From contig NZ_CP047024.1 of NCBI RefSeq assembly GCF_009796745.1, positions 3,410,001 through 3,474,000 of the forward strand: a DNA stretch of 64,000 nt, written 5' to 3'. A model generated the notes under the pieces. That model was not told where the DNA came from. It saw nothing but the letters and a program-made list of their open reading frames with translations, and made no database searches. Shown in pieces: positions 42,877 through 51,892 of this stretch. Made by a program: the position numbers and the translations under genes. The stretch comes from Paraglaciecola sp. L1A13. GTDB taxonomy: Bacteria > Pseudomonadota > Gammaproteobacteria > Enterobacterales > Alteromonadaceae. Numbering within the stretch: position 1 is the first letter of the stretch; each line of letters opens with the position of its first letter.

Positions 42877-43677
42877 TTAACATGCCAAATTAGATTTTTG
42901 TTCGAATTTAGGCGGGGTTAGTCCGAGTTTCTGGCCTTCTTCTACCCATTGCATAATGTTCGAGTTTGCCAGATCAAAAAGCGACGTCATTGAGTCAATC
43001 ACATAATAAATAGGTTGAATAATATCAATTCGGTAAGGTGTTCGTATTGCATCTAATGGGTTCATATCTCGGCGGATAGCATCGTCATTTTCCAGAGCGA
43101 ATCGTGTCTCTTTCCCCGATGAGAGGATGCCACCGCCATAAATGCGTAAACCATCTGCCGTTTTAACTAAACCAAATTCCACGGTAAACCAGTACAAGCG
43201 CGCCAAATATTGCCGCTCTTTAGGAGATGCAGCGTAGCCGAGTTTTCCATATGTGTGGGTAAAGTGAGCAAATGCAGGATCCGTTAATAACGGACAATGA
43301 CCAAATATTTCATGAAAAACATCTGGCTCTTGTAAGTATTCAAAATCCTCATTATTTCTAATAAAAGTGGCAACTGGAAACTGCTTATTAGCTAACAATT
43401 TAAAAAAAGAATCGAAATTAATCAGAGCAGGTACTTGTACAACCTGCCAACCTGTAGTGCTAGCTAATACGGTATTAATTTCATCTAGCTGAGGCACGCG
43501 ATCATTTGGTAAATTTAACAATGCTAATCCACGAATGTATTCGTCACACGCGCGTCCCTTAAGCAACGTTTCTTGTTGAGTAATTAAACGCTGCCAAATT
43601 TTATTTTCTGCATCGCTCCAATGAACGAAACCATTTTCGTCTGCTGTATGAGACGTATATTGCGAGTGCGTAGCCAT
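42877..43677 (-). CDS. phhA: Phenylalanine 4-hydroxylase
   Basis: Hydroxylates phenylalanine to tyrosine with tetrahydropterin and Fe(II). 266 residues, the short bacterial form with no regulatory domain. Iron ligands are His122 and His127 in VFHEIFGHCPLL and Glu167 in WFTVEFGLV. The pterin carbinolamine dehydratase gene phhB, often next to it, is absent from this window. tyrR follows 130 bp downstream on the same strand. A weak TyrR box lies about 100 bp upstream. Confidence 0.96.
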   Translation of the reverse strand: MATHSQYTSHTADENGFVHWSDAENKIWQRLITQQETLLKGRACDEYIRGLALLNLPNDRVPQLDEINTVLASTTGWQVVQVPALINFDSFFKLLANKQFPVATFIRNNEDFEYLQEPDVFHEIFGHCPLLTDPAFAHFTHTYGKLGYAASPKERQYLARLYWFTVEFGLVKTADGLRIYGGGILSSGKETRFALENDDAIRRDMNPLDAIRTPYRIDIIQPIYYVIDSMTSLFDLANSNIMQWVEEGQKLGLTPPKFEQKSNLAC

Positions 43678-43775
43678 AATAACAAAACTGCCATATTTGA
43701 GTCATTCTTGGGACGAAGTTTACCCAAAGCTGGCGAGATCTAAAGCCACAAGCAAGTAACGATAATTTCACAATA

Positions 43776-43793
43776 CGTAAACATTAGGCTACA
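43776..43793. promoter_or_regulatory. Weak TyrR-like box upstream of phhA
   Basis: CGTAAA-CATTAG-GCTACA, 9 of 12 consensus positions, 99 bp before the phhA ATG. That is nearly the same distance as the box before hppD (104 bp). Confidence 0.4.
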
Positions 43794-43835
43794 AGTGCGG
43801 GTCGAGATCGTTTTGTCTTTTGAATTATATTGCCT

Positions 43836-44909
43836 TTATTTCAACTGCTTATGTAGGTCGGTCAATATTTTTTTGCTTAATTGATTCAGCCCGGGCCGTT
43901 TTACTGATAACCAAGGTAAAGGGCGACAACTATGAATAGCGTTTAAGCCAATCCGTGCGGTTAACACACCAGCTCCCATGCCCTGTGCTATTCGGGTTGA
44001 GAGTTTTCCGGTCAAGCTGGCACCAAGTGCATAGTTTCCAGCATCAGAGATAATTTCAGCCGCACCCGCATAAAGCATGCTGTGAAAAACCTGACGTATC
44101 AACGCAACTCGACCCCAATAACCTAAATGTACCCCATAGACTTCACTGACTTGTTGCATCATGCGAATATTTCGCCACAGCACAATAGCCATATCCAGCA
44201 ATGCAAAAGGACTAACCGCGATCATAACGCTTGATGCACCAGCATTACGCATCACTTTAGCTAAGGCCGCTTGGTCAACTTTGGCTATGACTTGTTGCTC
44301 AAATAGACTCAACACCTCTTTATCAGTGTGATGCTCATCGATACTTTGCTGCCATAATGCAATCGCGTTTTCGTATCCAGGCGGTAATGTATCGGCAATG
44401 TCTACACAATGTTGCTTGGCTAAACCAATGGCGGGCGTAGCATATAAGTCCTTGGACGTTTGACGGGAGGCACTTTGCTTTTTAAGCCTTCGTAAGCCTC
44501 GCCACTCACTATAAATTGCGCCGATCAGTAGCACTAATATAGAAACCCCCACCCCCAACCATAAACCGCTTATCCAATCTTTAAGCAGGTACATATCGCG
44601 GATAAACAGTCCCAACTCGACAAAACTAAGTACTAACACCATGACACTCAAGCATGCGATAAATTTACCTATCCAACGTTTGCGTTTCAAAGTATGTGTG
44701 TCTGGACCAGTTAGGTCTGTTTCCGCTGAATAATAATCTTCTCGGTCAAGCGCTTGCCATTCAATTTTCAGATCCAAAGGGGTTGCTTGGCGAATATGTT
44801 CAGCGTGACTAGGGTCCGATTCGGCGGGTAATATAATCTTCGATTTAATCGATGGCTCACTCATTACTTTATCGACTGGGGCTTTCAAATCATCTTGATG
44901 ACTGCTCAT
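43836..44909 (-). CDS. ycjF: YcjF-like membrane protein (TIGR01620/DUF697)
   Basis: 357 residues: a soluble N-terminal part (1-80), two membrane helices (about 85-105 and 115-135), and a C-terminal DUF697 region with SVMIAVSPFALLDMAIVLWR and YWGRVALIRQVFHSMLYAG. The family sits in the phage-shock regulon of E. coli. Its start overlaps the end of ycjX by 4 bp; the two are a conserved pair. No enzymatic activity is known. Confidence 0.9.
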   Translation of the reverse strand: MSSHQDDLKAPVDKVMSEPSIKSKIILPAESDPSHAEHIRQATPLDLKIEWQALDREDYYSAETDLTGPDTHTLKRKRWIGKFIACLSVMVLVLSFVELGLFIRDMYLLKDWISGLWLGVGVSILVLLIGAIYSEWRGLRRLKKQSASRQTSKDLYATPAIGLAKQHCVDIADTLPPGYENAIALWQQSIDEHHTDKEVLSLFEQQVIAKVDQAALAKVMRNAGASSVMIAVSPFALLDMAIVLWRNIRMMQQVSEVYGVHLGYWGRVALIRQVFHSMLYAGAAEIISDAGNYALGASLTGKLSTRIAQGMGAGVLTARIGLNAIHSCRPLPWLSVKRPGLNQLSKKILTDLHKQLK

Positions 44910-46330
44910 TGAATTTTGTCCCCTAAAATAAATTCCAAAACTCTATCCATCCGAATGTGAGGTAGCGCCTGATTTTCGGCACGGTTTGGCGGTGCGAATC
45001 TAGGAAAATCAAATCCCTGGTTTTGCCAGAATTGATTGTCTGGACATTTAGATGGCACATCCCCAGGAAATAACCGGATAGGCTCCCCAGCCTGGTCGCT
45101 TCCCTGTAAAATTTGAATATTTTCGCCTTGATGAACGACCTTTCCCGCCCGAGATGCACGTATGGCAGCAATTGCCGTTGATTCTGTCGAGACACCATCA
45201 AATTGCATTTGTTTTCGGGCGTTATGTAACATGGAATCAAGTAATTTAACTAAGTTGCTCTGCTGATCAGGGGTAACGTGATCAGCTTTACTGGCGGCAA
45301 AAATTAACTTATCAATTTTAGGGGAAAACAAACGAGATAACACATTCGATTTACCGTATTCAAAACTGGTCAGTAACCAATTAAGCGCACGTTGTAGATC
45401 GTTAAAATGGGCGCTACCATGATTCAAAGCAGATAAGCAGTCAACCAACACTACTTGACGATCAAATCGTTTAAAGTGTTGAACATAGAACGGCTTTACT
45501 ACCTGCTCCTGATAATGCTCGTAACGCTTAAAAAGCAGGTCTCTATTACTACCCTTTTTAGCATGCCTGTTCGCTAATTGTTGAATTTGATCTTCAGACA
45601 GCGGAAAAAAGTCTAATACTGGCGCTCCAGCTAGTTCACCAGGCAAAATAAAACGCCCAGGTTGCAGTAATTGAAAACCAGCGGCTCTACATTTATGTAA
45701 ATAATCGGTGTATACGCTGGCAATATTCTTAAGCGCCAACTCATCCCCCACATCACTTAAATTTAGGCTTTCTCGCAACGCAAGAAATTCAGCGGCAATT
45801 GGGTGTCGTTCTTTAGCGAGCATTTCTTGCTCGCAATGCTCAGACCATTGCAAATAATCCATTTCTAATAACGGTAAATCCAGCAGCCATTCTCCGGGGT
45901 AATCGGTGATATCCAAAATCAATTTTGCATCTTCGCTAATGTAACGTGATAAACCATGATTTTTACGATAACGAATATGTAATCTTACTTGGCTAATGCC
46001 GGTAGTAGATTCAGGCCAAACCGGTGGATTGGCATTAAGTGCCTGCATTGCGCGTTCGTACTCGAACCGGCGCAAGCTTAAATTAGGCTGTGCTTCGCGC
46101 TTTACTCCGTATAGGCGCTCTTCACGCACAACTGAGAAAAACGGTAACTCAGCGCTATCGTTGGCCTCAAGGAGTTGATTGATAATAGAAGTAATAAATG
46201 CTGTTTTTCCACTCCCACTCAAACCTGTTACGGCGAGATTAAGATGCCTATCAGCAAGCCGAGCACCGGTCACCTTTACGTTTCGTTTTACTTTGTCGAT
46301 AAAATGATTGGTAGTTAAGTATTTTTTCAT
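44906..46330 (-). CDS. ycjX: YcjX-like P-loop NTPase (DUF463)
   Basis: 474 residues with a Walker A motif AVTGLSGSGKTAF near residue 35 and a switch-like DITDYPGEWLLDLPLL, characteristic of the YcjX GTPase-like stress protein family. In E. coli ycjXF belongs to the PspF regulon. I could not find a convincing sigma-54 promoter in the 161 bp before it. Followed by ycjF with a 4-bp overlap. Confidence 0.92.
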   Translation of the reverse strand: MKKYLTTNHFIDKVKRNVKVTGARLADRHLNLAVTGLSGSGKTAFITSIINQLLEANDSAELPFFSVVREERLYGVKREAQPNLSLRRFEYERAMQALNANPPVWPESTTGISQVRLHIRYRKNHGLSRYISEDAKLILDITDYPGEWLLDLPLLEMDYLQWSEHCEQEMLAKERHPIAAEFLALRESLNLSDVGDELALKNIASVYTDYLHKCRAAGFQLLQPGRFILPGELAGAPVLDFFPLSEDQIQQLANRHAKKGSNRDLLFKRYEHYQEQVVKPFYVQHFKRFDRQVVLVDCLSALNHGSAHFNDLQRALNWLLTSFEYGKSNVLSRLFSPKIDKLIFAASKADHVTPDQQSNLVKLLDSMLHNARKQMQFDGVSTESTAIAAIRASRAGKVVHQGENIQILQGSDQAGEPIRLFPGDVPSKCPDNQFWQNQGFDFPRFAPPNRAENQALPHIRMDRVLEFILGDKIQ

Positions 46331-46432
46331 CGCGACTTCCTAGTTGACGTACGTCCAACACTCAGCAGCTAATTTTGTGGTCTGCTAGATATTTTATATG
46401 GAGTCCAGATGTGAAATTCAAAGGGGGAAGTG

Positions 46433-46471
46433 AATCGGCCCTACCGCATTACAAACGTCTTTAGGCCGATT
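46433..46471. terminator. Possible hairpin after pspC
   Basis: AATCGGCC / GGCCGATT, perfect 8-bp arms with a 23-base loop, about 20 bp past the pspC stop. No T-run, so low confidence. Confidence 0.3.
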
Positions 46472-46491
46472 TAAGGTGTATCTACTGCATT

Positions 46492-46953
46492 TTATAAGTT
46501 ATTAATCTCTCGATTTAACTGGTACTGAGCAGATGTAACATAGGTTTCAATCTGTCTTAAACGCACTTCATTTTTCTCGAAGCGCTGCTTAATATCAGCA
46601 AATGCTTGCTTGGGTGGCTCACCAGATTGCCACACCTTTGACTTCACTTTAACTTTCTCATCTTCGTCGTCATTTGCATTATGCCAGCCCTTACCGCTAG
46701 TGGTGGCATCACCTGCTTTACTGCTTGCGCCCCTGAAATGCGAAGGTCCGTGGCGTGTTGATTTTTTTTCTAAAATAAACCAAGCCGCTACATAACTGAC
46801 AACAATAAATGTACCAGCCGTTAAGAAAAAGGCTGACACCACTAAAATGCGTACTAGCCATAACTCGATACCAAAATACTCAGCGACACCCGCGCATACT
46901 CCTGCAATCTTTCCTTTGTCTGGATCTCGTGTTAACTCGCCTCGCGTTTTCAT
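46492..46953 (-). CDS. pspC: Phage shock protein C
   Basis: 153 residues. PspC domain at the N-terminus (TRDPDKGKIAGVCAGVAEYF, membrane helix LVRILVVSAFFLTAGTFIVV), then a long charged cytoplasmic tail with a coiled coil near the end. It senses envelope stress with PspB and relays to PspA. The gene overlaps pspB by 4 bp. The tail (about 80-153) is longer than in E. coli PspC (119 residues). Confidence 0.93.
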   Translation of the reverse strand: MKTRGELTRDPDKGKIAGVCAGVAEYFGIELWLVRILVVSAFFLTAGTFIVVSYVAAWFILEKKSTRHGPSHFRGASSKAGDATTSGKGWHNANDDEDEKVKVKSKVWQSGEPPKQAFADIKQRFEKNEVRLRQIETYVTSAQYQLNREINNL

Positions 46954-47186
46954 ACCTTATTTCTCCACTGGGGTGCCTCAGCATCTAAAATAGACTCTAA
47001 CGTATGTATCCTATCAGCCATTTTGTCTGCTTGATCCGCTAAACCCTGCAAGGTAGCGTATTCCTCGTCAGACAATCCCTGGCTAATCTGTTTTTTACTG
47101 CGGTAATGCAAAATTAACCAAATCGGGGCGACAATCACCATAAAGATGATGATTGGCGCAATAATTATCCCAATGATATCTTCCAC
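46950..47186 (-). CDS. pspB: Phage shock protein B
   Basis: 78 residues: one N-terminal membrane helix (IIIAPIIIFMVIVAPIWLIL) and a cytoplasmic leucine-zipper-like coiled coil (about 40-70). It acts with PspC in sensing membrane stress. It lies 22 bp after pspA. Confidence 0.93.
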   Translation of the reverse strand: MEDIIGIIIAPIIIFMVIVAPIWLILHYRSKKQISQGLSDEEYATLQGLADQADKMADRIHTLESILDAEAPQWRNKV

Positions 47187-47208
47187 AACCTCTCTCCTTT
47201 AATCGATA

Positions 47209-47892
47209 TTAGTCTTGATTTTTAGCGTCTACAGACTGTTTTTTCATTTTTTTCTTTAAAGCCGCTAATGCATCATCAATTTCATCGTCAACGGCTAAGT
47301 CAGCAAACTCATCTGCCAAGGTTTTCTTACCTAGGTCGTATGCATCAACTTGAGATTCAAGATCGTCGATTTTGCGCTCATATTGCTCAAAACGTCCCAT
47401 CGCAGCATCCACTTTTCCATCGTTTAAAGTGCGCTTAATATCCAGCCGTGAACTCACTGTTTTCTGGCGCATAATAATCGTTTTCTGACGCGCTTTTGCA
47501 TCGGCTAATTTATCTTGTAATTGTGTCACTTCACTTTGTAATTTGCTGATTTGCTCATCAACAGCATTCAATTCAGTTTGCAGTGATACCGCGTACTCAT
47601 CGCATTTTTTCTTTTCTTGCAATGCTGCACGGGCTAAGTCTTCACGCTCTTTACTAATGGCTAACTCAGCTTTACTCTGCCAATCACTTCCTTCATTACG
47701 CAACTTACCAATTTGCGCTGTGATTTCTTTTTTATTAGCAATGGTTTTCGCTGACGCTGAGCGAACCTCTACTAAGGTGTCTTCCATCTCTTGAATGATT
47801 AGGCGTACCATTTTTTCAGGATCTTCAGCTTTATCCAAAATGGCGTTGATATTTGAGTTCACTATGTCTGTGAAACGAGAGAATATACCCAT
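47209..47892 (-). CDS. pspA: Phage shock protein A
   Basis: 227 residues from ATG 47892 (MGIFSRFTDIVNSNINAILD), preceded by AGAGG; the longer frame to 47934 is rejected. It has the PspA/IM30 amphipathic N-terminal helix with EDPEKMVRLIIQEMED and a long helical coiled coil. It inhibits PspF in normal conditions and binds damaged membrane under stress. First gene of pspABC, transcribed from a sigma-54-type promoter upstream and divergent from pspF. Confidence 0.96.
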   Translation of the reverse strand: MGIFSRFTDIVNSNINAILDKAEDPEKMVRLIIQEMEDTLVEVRSASAKTIANKKEITAQIGKLRNEGSDWQSKAELAISKEREDLARAALQEKKKCDEYAVSLQTELNAVDEQISKLQSEVTQLQDKLADAKARQKTIIMRQKTVSSRLDIKRTLNDGKVDAAMGRFEQYERKIDDLESQVDAYDLGKKTLADEFADLAVDDEIDDALAALKKKMKKQSVDAKNQD

Positions 47893-47967
47893 AGTCTTTA
47901 CCTCTATATAATGTCGGCTAATGGTGAGCATCAAACAAATGCAGGACGCTCGTGTTGATTAATAGTA

Positions 47968-47984
47968 TTCAATTAGCAGGCCAA
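47968..47984 (-). promoter_or_regulatory. Sigma-54 promoter of pspABC
   Basis: On the minus strand TTGGCCTGCTAATTGAA, which matches TGGCACG-N4-TTGCA with correct -24/-12 spacing: GG is intact, and the -12 GC is GA. It lies 76-92 bp before the pspA start codon, in the pspA-pspF intergenic region expected to hold PspF sites. Confidence 0.6.
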
Positions 47985-48108
47985 CTTAGTTTAATTACTA
48001 AATATCTGATTTTAAACAAATATTAATTTACTCTGTGGGTACTGGGATCTACAATTATAATTACATACACCACAAGTTAGTCGATTACACCACTTTTTGA
48101 GGATATTG

Positions 48109-49221
48109 ATGAGCCGCTTTCGCCAACAAGATAATTTGTTAGGACAATCCAATAGTTTCCTCGAAGTGCTGGAACAAATCTCGCAAATTGCTCCACTGAA
48201 TAAACCCGTTTTAATTATTGGAGAACGAGGAACCGGAAAAGAAGGCGTGGCTGCCCGATTACACTATCTGTCAAAACGCTGGGATCAAACCTATTCAAAG
48301 CTCAATTGTGCGGCCTTAAGCGAAAGTTTACTCGAGAGTGAATTATTCGGCTATGAGGCAGGCGCATTCACTGGTGCAGCAAAACGTCGCGAAGGTCGTT
48401 TCGAAGCCGCAGATAGTGGCACTTTATTTCTCGACGAACTAGCGAATACATCAGGATTAATTCAAGAGAAACTATTACGCGTAATCGAATATGGTGAATT
48501 TGAACGTGTAGGCGGCTCGAAGAGTGTGAAAGTGGATATTCGTCTCGTCGCTGCGACTAATGAAGACTTGCCAGCTTTAGCCCAAAGCGGTGAATTTAGA
48601 GCCGATTTGTTAGACCGATTGGCGTTTGACGTTATCACTTTACCGCCGCTTCGGGAGCGTAAAGACGATATTATGATGCTCGCAGAGCATTTCGCTATTA
48701 ATATGGCCCGAGAGTTGGAGATGGAGCTTTTCAGTGGCTTTACTGAAACAGCAAAACGGATATTACTTGAGCATCACTGGCCGGGCAATATTCGTGAACT
48801 CAAAAATGTTGTAGAACGAGCAGTATATCGGTCTAATAACCCAGATATTCCGGTGCATAATATTGTGCTCGACCCCTTTGAGTCGCCTTTTCGCCCAGTT
48901 AACCGAACGCGTACATCTGATCGCATCAAGTTAGCCCAAGCATCTCCCCAAGAGTTACCTGTTGCCGAGCCTAATCTAGGGTCTTCGCTGCCTGAAAATA
49001 CACATAACGCAACATCAGAAACGAACCATAGCTTTCAATTTCCGGTTGATTTAAAGGAACTATCGCAAAATTTTGAAATTGATTTAATTAAGCAGGCATT
49101 AGCCGAGAGCCAATATAATCAAAAGAAAACAGCGGATAGATTGTCACTTACTTATCACCAATTACGTGGTTACTTGAAGAAATATAATTTACTCGACACC
49201 CCCCTAGAAGACAGAGAATAA
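48109..49221 (+). CDS. pspF: Phage shock transcriptional activator PspF
   Basis: 370 residues from ATG 48109 with TGAGGA upstream. Sigma-54 enhancer-binding protein with no N-terminal sensor: Walker A GERGTGKE (38-45), an intact GAFTGA (85-90), Walker B GTLFLDELA, and a C-terminal Fis HTH (KKTADRLSLTYHQLRGYLKK). The Asp of LFLDE and the sensor loops are intact. A Ser/Pro-rich linker (about 270-310) makes it longer than E. coli PspF (325). Only 5 bp separate it from sapA. Confidence 0.95.
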   Translation: MSRFRQQDNLLGQSNSFLEVLEQISQIAPLNKPVLIIGERGTGKEGVAARLHYLSKRWDQTYSKLNCAALSESLLESELFGYEAGAFTGAAKRREGRFEAADSGTLFLDELANTSGLIQEKLLRVIEYGEFERVGGSKSVKVDIRLVAATNEDLPALAQSGEFRADLLDRLAFDVITLPPLRERKDDIMMLAEHFAINMARELEMELFSGFTETAKRILLEHHWPGNIRELKNVVERAVYRSNNPDIPVHNIVLDPFESPFRPVNRTRTSDRIKLAQASPQELPVAEPNLGSSLPENTHNATSETNHSFQFPVDLKELSQNFEIDLIKQALAESQYNQKKTADRLSLTYHQLRGYLKKYNLLDTPLEDRE

Positions 49222-49226
49222 CCACT

Positions 49227-50861
49227 ATGAATGTATGTCGGCAATATCTCTCTCGCTTTATTTCTGCATGTTTAGTCTCAGGTGGAATATTAAGCGTGCT
49301 GGGTTGTAATCCCCAAAATACCGAACATCAGCAGCCAAATGGGATTATATACTGCTCAGAAGGTAACCCTGCCAGCTTCAATCCCCAACTCGACACATCG
49401 GGCACCACGGTTGACGTATCATCTCATCAAATTTACGATCGTCTACTGGACTTTGATTTAATCACGGGAGAAATAGTACCAGGGTTAGCCAGTAGCTGGT
49501 CTACCAGTTCAGATGGCTTAACCTACACGTTCCAACTTCGTAAAGATATCGCCTTTCATAGCACTGCTTATTTCACGCCATCACGTTCATTTGATGCGGA
49601 TGACGTTGTTTTCAGTTTCAACCGCTGGCGTGATGAAAATCATCCCTACCACGAGGTATCTGGCGGACGTTACCCCTATATCAATAGCGTAGGCTTGGAC
49701 GATCTAATAGGGAGTATTGAGCGCATCAACCGTTATCGAGTTAAGGTGACTTTAGTCAGACCTGAAAGTTCTTTCTTAGCCAACTTAGCCACTGACTTTT
49801 CAATTATTTTATCTGCGGAGTATGCTAAGCAACTTCAAGCAGTAGGAACGCCTGAACTTATTGATACTCAACCTATCGGAACGGGTCCATTTAAATTTAA
49901 TAGCTTTCGACAAGACAGGTTTGTTCGCTTTGACGCGCACACAGAGTATTGGCGGGAGCGCAGTACCACTGAGCAACTTATTTTCGATATCACCCCCTCA
50001 AGTTCACTGCGTCTTGCTAAATTAATGACCGGTGAATGCGATGCCATGGCGTTTCCGACTCATAGTCAGTTAGACGTCATTCGCAAACGTAAAGAGCTGA
50101 TACTGGACGAAAAACCAGGCTTAAACGTTGGATTTTGGGCGTTCAATACCTCGAAGCCACCGTTTGACAACCCCCAAGTGCGTCGCGCGCTAGCATTGGC
50201 TATTGATAAAAACGCAATACTTGAAGCTATCTATTTCGGTAGTGCCATTCCTGCTGCTTCTATTATTCCCCCTTCATCATGGGCGTTTCAACCTGACTCA
50301 AGAAACACAAGCTTCAATCCCATTGAGGCGGCTAAACTGTTGCGTGAAAACGGTGTTGAAGAAGGATTTAGCATGACCATTTGGGCGATGCCCGTTGAGC
50401 GAGCATATAATCCCAATGCCATGAAAATGGCAGAGCTAATGCAACGTTATTTAAGGGATGTAGGTATTGATGCAAATATTATCAGTTACGAATGGTCTAC
50501 TTTTAGAGCGCGGTTAAATCAAGGCTCACATGATTCAGTGTTGATTGGTTGGTCAGCTGACAATGGTGACCCTGACAACTTTTTCCGACCACTGTTAACT
50601 TGCGCTGCTATCGATTCGGGTACAAACCGCGCCCGGTGGTGTTCTAAAGAGTATGATACTTTAATCGACAAAGCGTTAACCTATACCGACCAAGAAGATC
50701 GCGCTTACTTTTACAGTAAGGCAATTGAACTTATTAGCCAAGAAATGCCGCTTATGCCAATTGCACATGCGTTTCGTTATCAGGCTTATCGAGACGATGT
50801 TACAGGCATTGAGATAAATCCTTATGGCGGCATTCAATTTAGAAATGTGAGTAAGCCATAA
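49227..50861 (+). CDS. sapA: SapA-like peptide ABC transporter, substrate-binding lipoprotein
   Basis: 544 residues of the extracytoplasmic solute-binding family 5. Lipoprotein signal ending SVLGC with Cys27, then SEGNPASFNPQLDTSGTTVD and the domain-5 signature (ASSWSTSSDGLTYTFQLRKD, AFNTSKPPFDNPQVRRALAL). Sap systems import peptides or antimicrobial peptides; the substrate here is not proven. First of sapABCDF, which overlap end to end. Confidence 0.88.
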   Translation: MNVCRQYLSRFISACLVSGGILSVLGCNPQNTEHQQPNGIIYCSEGNPASFNPQLDTSGTTVDVSSHQIYDRLLDFDLITGEIVPGLASSWSTSSDGLTYTFQLRKDIAFHSTAYFTPSRSFDADDVVFSFNRWRDENHPYHEVSGGRYPYINSVGLDDLIGSIERINRYRVKVTLVRPESSFLANLATDFSIILSAEYAKQLQAVGTPELIDTQPIGTGPFKFNSFRQDRFVRFDAHTEYWRERSTTEQLIFDITPSSSLRLAKLMTGECDAMAFPTHSQLDVIRKRKELILDEKPGLNVGFWAFNTSKPPFDNPQVRRALALAIDKNAILEAIYFGSAIPAASIIPPSSWAFQPDSRNTSFNPIEAAKLLRENGVEEGFSMTIWAMPVERAYNPNAMKMAELMQRYLRDVGIDANIISYEWSTFRARLNQGSHDSVLIGWSADNGDPDNFFRPLLTCAAIDSGTNRARWCSKEYDTLIDKALTYTDQEDRAYFYSKAIELISQEMPLMPIAHAFRYQAYRDDVTGIEINPYGGIQFRNVSKP

Positions 50862-51892
50862 TGCTAAAAATTATGTTACGCCACATCAGCCTACTTATAT
50901 TAACTTTGTTTATATTGAGCTTTTTCTCATTTTCTTTGGCTTATCTCTTCCCAGGAGATCCGTTGGTTAATCTGACCGGTATCCGTGGTAGTTCAGAGCA
51001 AACCTATGCATTATTGGCTCAGCAGTATGCGATGAATGATTCACTTTTTAGTCAGTACTGGCATTATATAAATCATCTATTTACCGGTAATTGGGGATTG
51101 AGCTTTAGTTCAGGCCTACCCCTTGCTGAAGAAATTAGCCGCTCTCTTGCTGCCAGCGTTGAACTCAGTGCCTACGCGCTCGTCATCTCCTTTGTTATTG
51201 GTTTGCCGCTGGGCTTTCTTTCCGGTTTGCGCCATCATAAATTTATTGATTACTCACTGCTGTCGGCCAGTGTGATCGGTTATTCAATTCCTGTTTTTTG
51301 GGCGGCATTAATTGCAATTTTAGTCTTCTCAGTCCAGCTAGGTTGGTTCCCACTTTCTGGCAGAATTAGCCTTCTCTATGATATACCGTACGACACAGGA
51401 TTTATCTTAATCGATATTTTACTAAGTGACGTGCCAGACAAAGAATTTGCATTTCAAGATGCACTGCGTCATTTAGTGTTGCCCAGTATGTCTATTGCTA
51501 TTGTTACCTCTACCATTGTGCTGCGAATTACACGTCGCTCTGTAGTAGAAGTAATGAACAGCGAGTATATTCAAGCTGCTTATGCGCGAGGCTTGAGCCC
51601 CAGACAGGTGTTTGTACGTCATGGTATTAAGAATGCGTTAATACCCATTTTGCCGCTACTGGTTATGCAGTTTACAACATTGCTGACTAACGCCATGATT
51701 GTCGAAACTATATTTTCCTGGCCGGGGATTGGCAATGGCTTAATTCAAGCGATTTATCAGCGAGACTTTCCCGCAATTCGAGCAGGGATGTTAGCGGTTT
51801 CCGCACTCGTTCTAACATTTACCATCACTAGCGATATGGTGATTCAAATTTTCGATCCAGCTCGCAGAAGGCCAGAAGATGCCACGTCTTAA
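50861..51892 (+). CDS. sapB: SapB-like ABC transporter permease
   Basis: 343 residues with an N-terminal membrane helix, a periplasmic loop and a BPD-transport core of about five helices. The EAA loop is AYARGLSPRQVFVRHGIKNA. The start overlaps sapA by one base (TAATG). Pairs with SapC to form the channel. Confidence 0.9.
   Translation: MLKIMLRHISLLILTLFILSFFSFSLAYLFPGDPLVNLTGIRGSSEQTYALLAQQYAMNDSLFSQYWHYINHLFTGNWGLSFSSGLPLAEEISRSLAASVELSAYALVISFVIGLPLGFLSGLRHHKFIDYSLLSASVIGYSIPVFWAALIAILVFSVQLGWFPLSGRISLLYDIPYDTGFILIDILLSDVPDKEFAFQDALRHLVLPSMSIAIVTSTIVLRITRRSVVEVMNSEYIQAAYARGLSPRQVFVRHGIKNALIPILPLLVMQFTTLLTNAMIVETIFSWPGIGNGLIQAIYQRDFPAIRAGMLAVSALVLTFTITSDMVIQIFDPARRRPEDATS

Noticed and set aside
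46331..46491. Sigma-54 promoter before ycjX
   Set aside because: No TGGC-N8-TTGC-like pair with correct spacing was found on the minus strand.
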